6,204 nt of DNA from SZUA-430 sp964561925. GTDB lineage: Bacteria > Pseudomonadota > Alphaproteobacteria > Micropepsales > Micropepsaceae. The translations under genes and the position numbers were made by a program. Where the stretch lies: positions 1-6,204 of the forward strand of contig CAZLRW010000182.1 of assembly GCA_964561925.1 (NCBI GenBank). The letters run 5' to 3'. The notes under the pieces were generated by a model that did no database searches, was not told where the DNA came from, and worked only from the letters and a program-made list of their open reading frames with translations. Positions within the stretch are counted from its first letter, which is position 1. Every line of letters starts with the position of its first letter. Shown here piece by piece: positions 1 through 6,204 of this stretch.

Positions 1-558
<558 letters not shown>

Positions 559-562
<4 letters not shown>

Positions 563-1770
563 AGTTCCAGCACCAGCCGTTCGGGGGCTTCGAGGCATTC
601 TTTTACGCGGACCAGGAACGTCACGGCTTCTTTGCCGTCGACGATGCGGTGGTCGTAGGAGAGGGCGAGGTACATCATCGGGCGGATTTCGACTTTGCCG
701 TCGATGGCGACGGGACGCTGTTCGATCTTGTGCATCCCTAAAATACCCGACTGGGGCACGTTCAGGATCGGCGTCGACATCAGCGAGCCGTAGACGCCGC
801 CGTTCGAGATCGTGAACGTGCCGCCTTGCAGTTCCTCGAGCTTCAGCTTGTTGTCGCGCGCGCGCAGGCCGAAATCGTTGATGCGCTTTTCGATGTCGGC
901 GAAGTTCAGATGATCGGCGTCGCGCAGCACCGGCACGACGAGGCCGCGCTCCGTGCCGACCGCCACGCCGATGTCGTAGTGGTTCTTGTAGATGATGTCG
1001 TCGCCTTCGATCTCGGCGTTGACGGAGGGGATCTCCCTCAGCGCAATGATGCAGGCCTTGACGAAGAAGCTCATGAAGCCGAGGCGCACGCCGTGGCGCT
1101 TCTCGAAACCGTCCTTGTGGGCCGCGCGCAGATGCATGATCTGCGACATGTCGACCTCGTTGAAGGTCGTGAGCATGGCGGCGGTGTTCTGCGCTTCCTT
1201 CAGACGCAGCGCAATCGTGCGGCGCAAGCGCGACATCGCCACGCGCTCTTCGCGCGCAGCCTGGGGGCGCGGGCCCGCGGGCGGCATGTAGACGGGCTTC
1301 GGGTCGTTCGCACGCGCCTCGATGGCGGCGAGCACGTCGCCCTTCGTCACGCGACCGTCGCGGCCGGAGGCCAGGATCGTGGTCGGTGGCAGTTTGTTTT
1401 CTTCCGCGATCTTGCGCGCGGCGGGGCTTAAGACCGGCGCGGCAGCGGGTTGGGCTGCGGGTGCGGGTTTCGGCGCGGGCGCGGCAGCTTGCGGCAAGGG
1501 CTTCGGTTTCGGCGGCGGAGCTGCGACGCCTGCGCCGTCACCGATCATGCCGAGCAGCGCGCCTACGGCGATCGTGCCGCCGGGCTGCACCAGGATTTCG
1601 GAGAGCACGCCGGCCGAGGGCGCGGGCACTTCGACCGTCACCTTGTCGGTTTCGAGTTCGACGAGCGGTTCGTCGGCGCGCACGGCGTCGCCCTGATTCT
1701 TCAACCATTTCGCGACGGTCGCTTCCGTCACGGATTCGCCGAGGCCCGGCACGCGGATTTCGATGGTCAT
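559..1770 (-). CDS. sucB: Dihydrolipoyllysine-residue succinyltransferase, E2 of 2-oxoglutarate dehydrogenase
   Basis: E2 is the core of the complex. Its swinging lipoyl arm takes the succinyl group from E1 and transfers it to CoA, and the reduced arm is then reoxidised by E3. The 403-residue protein has the full domain order. A single lipoyl domain (about 1-78) has the lipoylated lysine in ETDKV (Lys43). A flexible Pro/Ala-rich linker follows (about 84-112), then a peripheral-subunit-binding domain (about 114-150, starting LSPAARKIAEENKLP), a second short linker, and the acyltransferase domain (about 175-403) with the active-site motif SYDHRIVDG (His374, Asp378). Length and the single lipoyl domain match succinyltransferases (E. 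coli SucB is about 405 residues) rather than pyruvate-complex E2, which often differs in lipoyl-domain number. The neighbour sucA supports this. The gene is also called odhB in related organisms. ATG at 1770 lies just before the lipoyl domain, so the start is well placed. Residue 114 uses the rare Leu codon TTA. Confidence 0.98.
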
Positions 1771-1842
1771 CTCAATTCATCCAATGAAGTTGGCGCGCAG
1801 CGGCGCAGTCTGGGAGCGCGGCGGGGTCGTGTCGCGTCACCA
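1771..1842 (-). promoter_or_regulatory. sucA-sucB intergenic gap with sucB ribosome-binding region
   Basis: This 72-nt gap is the longest in the window. The only Shine-Dalgarno-like bases before the sucB ATG are TTGGA, ending 9 nt upstream (GGA at 1782-1780), so the site is weak. A small inverted repeat, TTCAT-CCA-ATGAA on the plus strand (1776-1788), places those GG bases in a 3-nt loop. The rest of the gap is GC-rich, with a short GCGC-CGCT-GCGC repeat. I see no convincing promoter and no stem followed by a T-run, so neither independent transcription of sucB nor termination after sucA is supported. Confidence 0.5.
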
Positions 1843-4812
1843 TCATACAGTCAGCGCTTCGTCGAGGAGCGCTTTTAGTTCGGCTTGGTGGCGGCTCGCC
1901 TGGCCGGCGGCGGGCGAGGCCGAGGCGTGGCGGCCGACGTAGCGCGCGCGCTGCGTCTTGGCGCCGATGCGGTTCAGCACCCACTCGATGTTCGGTTCCA
2001 TGAACGTCCAGGCGCCCATGTTCTTCGGTTCTTCCTGCGCCCAGACGATGTCGGCCTTCAGGAAGCGGCCGAGTTCGGTGACGAAGGAGCGCGCGGGGAA
2101 CGGATAGAACTGCTCGACGCGCAGGAGATAGATGTCGGCGATGCCGCGCTTTTCGCGCTCTTCGAGCAGGTCGTAATAGACCTTCCCCGAGCAGAGCACA
2201 ACGCGGCGAATCTTGTCGTCGCCGGCGATGGCGACGGTCGAACCCGGATAGGTTTGCGCGTCGTCGTGCAGCAGGCGGTGGAACGACGTGCCCGGACCCA
2301 TTTCGTCGAGGCGCGACACGCAGCGCTTGTGACGCAGAAGCGACTTCGGCGTCATCAGGATCAGCGGCTTTCTGAAGTTGCGGTGGATCTGACGGCGCAG
2401 CGCGTGGAAATAGTTCGACGGCGTCGAGATATTGCCGACCTGAATGTTGTCTTCGGCGCAGAGCTGGAGAAAGCGTTCGAGGCGGGCGGAGGAATGTTCC
2501 GGCCCCTGCCCCTCATAGCCGTGCGGCAGCAGCATCACGAGGCCCGACATGCGCAGCCATTTGCGTTCGCCCGACGTGATGAATTGATCGATCAACACCT
2601 GCGCGCCGTTCGCGAAGTCGCCGAACTGCGCCTCCCACAGCACGAGCGCCTTCGGTTCGGCGAGCGTGTAGCCGTATTCGAAACCCAAGGCCGCCTCTTC
2701 GGAGAGGAACGAGTCCACGACTTCGAACTCGCCTTGGGCGGGCGAGACGTTCTGCAGCGGGTGATAGCGTTCTTCGGTTTCCTGATCGACGAGGGCGGCG
2801 TGACGCTGGCTGAACGTGCCGCGGCTTGCGTCTTGGCCTTGCAAGCGGACGTGGAAGCCTTCTTCGAGCAGCGTGCCGAAGGCGAGCGCTTCGGCCGTCG
2901 CCCAATCGATGCCGGCGCCCGTTTCGATCATCTGCGCCTTTTGCTGCAGCTGGCGCTGGATCGTCTTGTGCAGGTTCAACCGCGCGGGCGCAGTGGAGAG
3001 CGCCTTGCCCACGCGCTTCAGCTTGTCCATCGCGACGGCGGTGTCGCCGCGGCGCTCTTCGCCCTCGGCCTGACCCATGCCGGCCCAGGCGCCGTCGAGC
3101 CAGTCGGCACGGTTCGCCTTGAAGCCCGCGGCCGCTTCGAGCGCGTTCGAGAGGCGCGTCTCGAATGCCTTTTTCATTTCGGCAAGCTCTTCGGCCGTGA
3201 TCGTGCCTTCTTCGAGCAGGCGCTTTTCGTAGAGCGAGAGCGTCGAGCCGTGCGCCTTGATGGCCTTGTACATCAGGGGCTGCGTGAACATCGGCTCGTC
3301 CGTTTCGTTGTGACCGAAACGGCGGTAACAGAACATGTCGATGACGACGTCTTTGTGGAACTTCTGACGGAACTCCGTCGCCACGCGCGCGCAATAGACG
3401 ACCGCTTCCGGATCGTCGCCGTTCACGTGGAAGATCGGCGCCTGCACCATCAGCGCCACGTCCGACGGATACGGCGAAGAGCGCGAGTGCATCGGCGCGG
3501 TCGTGAAGCCGATCTGATTGTTCACGACGACGTGGATCGTGCCGCCGGTGCGGAAACCCTTCGTGCCCGACATGGCGAAGCATTCCGCCACGACGCCCTG
3601 GCCCGCGAACGCCGCGTCGCCGTGCATCAGGACCGGGATCACCGACGTGCGGTCGACCTTGTCCTTATGCTGATGTTGCTTCGCGCGCACCTTGCCCAGC
3701 ACGACCGGGTTCACGGCTTCCAAGTGCGAGGGGTTGGCGGCGAGCGAGAGGTGGACCTTGTTGCCGTCGAACTCGCGGTCGGACGAAGCGCCCAAGTGAT
3801 ACTTCACGTCGCCCGAGCCGCCGACGTCGTCGGGGCTGGACGAGCCGCCTTGGAATTCGTGGAAGATCGCGCGGTAGGGTTTGGCCATCACGTTCGCGAG
3901 CACGTTGAGGCGCCCGCGATGCGGCATGCCGAGCGAGATTTCCTTCGCGCCCAGTTTGCCGCCAACTTTGATGATCTGTTCCAGCGCCGGGATCAGCGAC
4001 TCGCCGCCGTCGAGGCCGAAGCGCTTCGTGCCGACGAACTTGACCGCGCAAAAGCGTTCGAAGCCTTCGCCCTCGATCAGTTTCTGCAGGATCGCCTTTT
4101 TGCCCTCGGGCGTGAACGTGATTTCCTTGTCGGCGCCTTCCATGCGCTGCTGCAGCCACGCCTTTTCTTCCGGATCGGCGATGTGCATGAACTGGATGCC
4201 GATCTTGCCGCAGTAGGTTTTGCGCAAGATGTCCAGGATCTGGCGCACGGTCGCGGACTCGAGGCCCAGCATCTTGTCGATGTAGATCGGCCGGTCCATG
4301 TCCTCCGGCTTGAAGCCGTAGCTTTCGGGGTGAAGTTCTGGGTGCGGCTTCGGGTCCGACAGTTTGAGCGGATCGAGGTCGGCCTCAAGATGGCCGCGCA
4401 CACGGTAGGCGCGGATCATCTGAATCGCGCGCACGGTGTCGACGACCGCGCCGCGCGCGTCTGCCGAGGCAACCGCGGGGGCTGCGATCGCGGTCAGCTT
4501 TTGCTGCAGTTCGTGGACGGTCGCGGACTTCGCGCTCTTGGTCTCGGCGCGCGGCGCCGGCGCGCCGGTCAGCGCGCGCGTGACGTCGTCGGCTGGTTCG
4601 GGCCAATCGGTGCGCGCCCACGACGGGCGATGCGCGCCGTCGCGCGCGCCGATGCTGGCGAAGAAGGCGCGCCAGCTTTCGTCGACGCTTGCGGGGTCGG
4701 CCAGGTACTGCGCGAGCTGGGCTTCGATGAAAGCGGCGTTCGCGCCGTCGAGAAACGACGTCGCTTCAAAGACGTCGTTCGAGCGGTCGTCTTTGGCTGG
4801 AAGAGTCGACAT
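1843..4812 (-). CDS. sucA: 2-oxoglutarate dehydrogenase E1 component
   Basis: E1 is the thiamine-diphosphate enzyme that decarboxylates 2-oxoglutarate and succinylates the lipoyl group of E2, the committed step of the complex. The 989-residue protein is full length. Its N-terminal segment (about 16-52, FLDGANAAFIEAQLAQYL) is the family's E2-interaction region. An Ala/Pro-rich stretch follows (about 72-122). Active-site histidines are in MPHRGRLNVL (His298), KYHLG (His339) and NPSHLEAV (His363). The thiamine-diphosphate and metal region shows HGDAAFAGQG (397-406) and VNGDDPEAV (463-471), followed by RRFGHNETDEP (497-507). The transketolase-like pyrimidine-binding domain covers about 635-830 (LLPHGYEGQGPEHSSARLER, 761-780), and the C-terminal domain reaches NMGAW (931-935) and the end. 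E. coli SucA has 933 residues; the extra length fits alphaproteobacterial homologues. The start ATG at 4812 suits the N-terminal motif. Codon use is strongly biased: from 1879 to the 5' end there are no TTA, CTA or TCA codons, as expected of an abundant enzyme in a GC-rich genome. Confidence 0.98.
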   Translation of the reverse strand: MSTLPAKDDRSNDVFEATSFLDGANAAFIEAQLAQYLADPASVDESWRAFFASIGARDGAHRPSWARTDWPEPADDVTRALTGAPAPRAETKSAKSATVHELQQKLTAIAAPAVASADARGAVVDTVRAIQMIRAYRVRGHLEADLDPLKLSDPKPHPELHPESYGFKPEDMDRPIYIDKMLGLESATVRQILDILRKTYCGKIGIQFMHIADPEEKAWLQQRMEGADKEITFTPEGKKAILQKLIEGEGFERFCAVKFVGTKRFGLDGGESLIPALEQIIKVGGKLGAKEISLGMPHRGRLNVLANVMAKPYRAIFHEFQGGSSSPDDVGGSGDVKYHLGASSDREFDGNKVHLSLAANPSHLEAVNPVVLGKVRAKQHQHKDKVDRTSVIPVLMHGDAAFAGQGVVAECFAMSGTKGFRTGGTIHVVVNNQIGFTTAPMHSRSSPYPSDVALMVQAPIFHVNGDDPEAVVYCARVATEFRQKFHKDVVIDMFCYRRFGHNETDEPMFTQPLMYKAIKAHGSTLSLYEKRLLEEGTITAEELAEMKKAFETRLSNALEAAAGFKANRADWLDGAWAGMGQAEGEERRGDTAVAMDKLKRVGKALSTAPARLNLHKTIQRQLQQKAQMIETGAGIDWATAEALAFGTLLEEGFHVRLQGQDASRGTFSQRHAALVDQETEERYHPLQNVSPAQGEFEVVDSFLSEEAALGFEYGYTLAEPKALVLWEAQFGDFANGAQVLIDQFITSGERKWLRMSGLVMLLPHGYEGQGPEHSSARLERFLQLCAEDNIQVGNISTPSNYFHALRRQIHRNFRKPLILMTPKSLLRHKRCVSRLDEMGPGTSFHRLLHDDAQTYPGSTVAIAGDDKIRRVVLCSGKVYYDLLEEREKRGIADIYLLRVEQFYPFPARSFVTELGRFLKADIVWAQEEPKNMGAWTFMEPNIEWVLNRIGAKTQRARYVGRHASASPAAGQASRHQAELKALLDEALTV

Positions 4813-4860
4813 TGGCGTTCCGTGATCCTATCGCGCCGGCGAGAGTGCGCGAGAGAAGTT
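4813..4860 (-). promoter_or_regulatory. sucD-sucA intergenic gap with sucA ribosome-binding region
   Basis: This 48-nt gap holds AGGA (4829-4826), 13 nt before the sucA ATG, and a closer but weak GGA about 7 nt before it. Neither is a strong Shine-Dalgarno site at ideal spacing. Just upstream, TCGCGC (4852-4847) can pair perfectly with GCGCGA (4836-4831) around a 10-nt loop, ending 1 nt before AGGA. No T-run follows the stem, so it is not an intrinsic terminator. A role in translation of sucA or in mRNA processing is possible but only inferred. No promoter is recognisable. Confidence 0.5.
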
Positions 4861-5739
4861 TCAATGACCTTTCAATACGCGCGTGAGCGTTGTGCCCAAC
4901 GCTGCGGGCGAGTCGGCGACCGTGATGCCGGCCGAGCGCATCGCTTCGATCTTGCCTTCCGCGGTGCCCTTGCCGCCCGAGACGATCGCGCCGGCGTGAC
5001 CCATGCGGCGCCCCGGCGGCGCGGTGACGCCTGCGATGAAGCCCACGACAGGCTTCTTCACCTTGGAACGCTTCAGGAAATCCGACGCGTCTTCTTCGGC
5101 CGAGCCGCCGATTTCGCCGATCATAATGATGGATGTCGTTTCGGGATCGGCAAGGAACATCTCGAGCACGTCGATGAAGTTCGTGCCGTTGACCGGGTCG
5201 CCGCCGATGCCGACGCACGTCGTCTGGCCGAGCTTTGCGGCCGTGGTTTGCGCGACGGCCTCGTAGGTCAGCGTGCCGGAGCGCGACACAATGCCCACGC
5301 TGCCGCGCTGATGGATGTGGCCGGGCATGATGCCGATCTTGCACTCGCCCGGTGTGATGACGCCGGGGCAGTTCGGGCCGACGAGCCTGGTCTTCGAACC
5401 CTGCAGCGCGCGTTTGACCTTGACCATGTCGAGGACCGGGATGCCCTCGGTGATGCAGACGGCGAGCGCGATGCCCGCGTCGATCGCCTCAAGGATCGCA
5501 TCGGCCGCGAACGGCGGGGGGACGTAGATCGCGCTTGCGGTCGCGCCGGTTTTCTCAACCGCCTCAGCCACCGTGTCGAAGACCGGCAGGTTCAGATGCG
5601 TCGTGCCGCCTTTGCCGGGCGAGATGCCGCCCACCATCTTCGTGCCGTAAGCAATCGCCTGCTCCGAGTGGAACGTGCCTTGGTTGCCGGTGAAGCCCTG
5701 GCAGATGACTTTCGTGTTCTTGTCGACGAGGACGGCCAT
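4861..5739 (-). CDS. sucD: Succinyl-CoA synthetase (succinate-CoA ligase) alpha subunit
   Basis: SucD is the CoA-binding and phospho-enzyme subunit of succinyl-CoA synthetase. With the beta subunit SucC it converts succinyl-CoA, ADP or GDP and phosphate to succinate, CoA and ATP or GTP. The 292-residue protein is full length (E. coli SucD has 289) and closely follows the family throughout. The CoA-binding Rossmann domain covers about 1-125 with GFTGNQGTFHSEQA (15-28), PGKGGTTHL (41-49) and GPNCPGVITPGECKIG (121-136). The ligase domain carries GEIGGSAEE (Glu209) and the phosphorylated histidine in RRMGHAGAI (His248). The start ATG at 5739 gives the canonical N-terminus MAVLVDKNTKVICQGFTG. The partner sucC is not in the window; the gene immediately upstream is an unrelated small ORF, so sucC is expected further upstream. 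sucA follows after 48 nt, so two consecutive TCA-cycle steps are encoded together. Nucleotide specificity is set by SucC and cannot be judged here. Confidence 0.98.
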   Translation of the reverse strand: MAVLVDKNTKVICQGFTGNQGTFHSEQAIAYGTKMVGGISPGKGGTTHLNLPVFDTVAEAVEKTGATASAIYVPPPFAADAILEAIDAGIALAVCITEGIPVLDMVKVKRALQGSKTRLVGPNCPGVITPGECKIGIMPGHIHQRGSVGIVSRSGTLTYEAVAQTTAAKLGQTTCVGIGGDPVNGTNFIDVLEMFLADPETTSIIMIGEIGGSAEEDASDFLKRSKVKKPVVGFIAGVTAPPGRRMGHAGAIVSGGKGTAEGKIEAMRSAGITVADSPAALGTTLTRVLKGH

Positions 5740-5757
5740 GAGAAATGCGAAGTCCTA
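5740..5757 (-). promoter_or_regulatory. sucD ribosome-binding region overlapping the upstream stop codon
   Basis: The best Shine-Dalgarno candidate is AGGA (5756-5753), two bases of which belong to the upstream TAG stop, 13 nt before the sucD ATG. The spacing is longer than the usual 5-9 nt. The arrangement suggests ribosomes leaving the upstream gene are already close to the sucD start, so coupling is plausible. There is no room for a separate promoter in this 15-nt gap, although one could lie inside the upstream gene. Confidence 0.45.
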
Positions 5758-6204
5758 TTTGCGAATGGAGCTGACGGAGAGCGACAGGCCGTCGAGCGTG
5801 GGGCCTGCGACCAGGTAGTGGTACGAGAGGTTCGACGAATCCTGGATCGACCAGGTGTAGGTCGTCGTGCCTTCGACGGTTTCTTCGGTGCCGACCGCGC
5901 GCTTCAGGAACGCCCCATAGGCTTTGGCGGCGGCTTTGTGGTCGGCCTTCGGCGTGAGCATGCTGCAGGAGGCGACGGTCGAGCCTGAACGGTCGCCGGC
6001 GCCGCCGCCCGCGGTGCTGCCCGAGATCGAGACCAGATAGCGGGCGTTGTCCTTCACGATCGCCCAGCCTTCGAGCGCGTTCGAGCCGGGCGCGAGGCGA
6101 TCGCGTTCGGCTTCGGTCAGCTTCTCCCATTTTTGCGCGGCGGCGAGCGCGCGCACCTTCGCGCCGTCGGCGCCGGTGTCGAGGCACGCGCCGCGATAGA
6201 CGTC
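5755..6204 (-). CDS. Uncharacterised small protein, C-terminal 149 residues, cut by right window edge
   Basis: The frame is open to the right edge (visible protein begins DVYRGACLDTGADGAKVRAL), so the true start lies outside the window and the internal GTG at 6156 is not taken as the start. I do not recognise a named family. The visible part has two cysteines (visible positions 7 and 80) that could form a disulfide, an early ACL...AKVRALAAAQKW helix-like segment, a Gly/Ser-rich stretch (62-75), and a Thr/Ser/Tyr-rich C-terminal half with alternating hydrophobic residues that looks like beta strands (TTTYTWSI, LSYHYLVAG, LSLSVSSI). No membrane segment is visible. The pattern recalls small exported proteins of alphaproteobacteria, in which a signal peptide would sit just upstream of the visible start; this is recollection, not a search result. 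The stop TAG is 15 nt before sucD and on the same strand, so the gene is probably co-transcribed with the TCA operon. GC-rich codon use resembles its neighbours, although it contains a TCA serine codon (5988-5986) of a kind absent from sucD and most of sucA. That it is a real gene is likely; its function is unknown. Confidence 0.8.
   Translation of the reverse strand, partial: DVYRGACLDTGADGAKVRALAAAQKWEKLTEAERDRLAPGSNALEGWAIVKDNARYLVSISGSTAGGGAGDRSGSTVASCSMLTPKADHKAAAKAYGAFLKRAVGTEETVEGTTTYTWSIQDSSNLSYHYLVAGPTLDGLSLSVSSIRK

Noticed and set aside
1434..1521. Low-complexity Ala/Pro-coding stretch as a possible repeat element
   Set aside because: It encodes the normal flexible linker between the lipoyl and subunit-binding domains of E2. 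The repetition is at protein level and there is no tandem DNA repeat.
826..1878. Several plus-strand ORFs of about 100-200 codons opposite sucB
   Set aside because: They lie opposite a secure gene, show low-complexity Arg/Ala-rich translations, have no recognisable domain, and are shadows of GC-rich coding sequence.
1772..1984. Small minus-strand ORF spanning the sucA 3' end and the gap before sucB
   Set aside because: It is mostly an out-of-frame reading of the sucA C-terminus, has an Arg/Pro-rich composition, and its separation from sucB is explained simply by the gap.
2513..3583. 356-codon minus-strand ORF in another frame inside sucA
   Set aside because: It is an out-of-frame, Arg-rich reading of sucA codons. 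The sucA frame is continuous with all its motifs across this interval, so there is no frameshift or nested gene to explain.
4831..4852. Hairpin in the sucD-sucA gap as an intrinsic terminator
   Set aside because: The stem is short, the loop is 10 nt, and no run of T follows on the transcribed strand; the downstream genes belong to the same pathway.
1885..5988. Very long plus-strand ORF that could be read as a 1,367-residue protein
   Set aside because: It is exactly codon-aligned antisense to sucA and sucD, which are certain genes. Its sequence is Arg/Ala/Val/Asp/Glu-rich without recognisable domains, as expected from reverse-reading GC-rich codons, and its ends match rare sense codons.

Overview
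The window is GC-rich and almost wholly coding. Every gene I can support lies on the minus strand, so transcription runs from the right edge to the left. Gene order and protein sequence point to an alphaproteobacterium. The order sucD-sucA-sucB-lpd is typical of that class, the 2-oxoglutarate dehydrogenase E1 has the long alphaproteobacterial form (989 residues against 933 in E. coli), and the E3 N-terminus (GGGPGGYNAAIR) recalls Caulobacter-like sequences from memory. I cannot name a genus.

In transcription order: (1) 6204-5755, the last 149 residues of a small protein of unknown function, probably exported, whose start lies outside the window; (2) 5739-4861, sucD, succinyl-CoA synthetase alpha subunit; (3) 4812-1843, sucA, 2-oxoglutarate dehydrogenase E1; (4) 1770-559, sucB (odhB), dihydrolipoamide succinyltransferase E2; (5) 562-1, the first 187 codons of a dihydrolipoamide dehydrogenase (E3, lpd), cut by the left edge. 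Gaps between genes are 15, 48 and 72 nt, and the last junction is a 4-nt stop/start overlap, so this looks like one operon. No promoter, terminator, RNA gene, mobile element, CRISPR array or long repeat is visible.

The genes encode two consecutive steps of the TCA cycle. E1, E2 and E3 form the 2-oxoglutarate dehydrogenase complex, which makes succinyl-CoA and NADH. SucD, with SucC (not in the window, expected upstream), then converts succinyl-CoA to succinate while making ATP or GTP. All catalytic motifs I looked for are present, so the enzymes look intact.

I see no undescribed system here. The one real oddity is the uncharacterised small gene 15 nt ahead of sucD, where sucC would normally sit. 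A 1,367-codon open frame on the plus strand is best explained as a shadow of codon bias in sucA and sucD.
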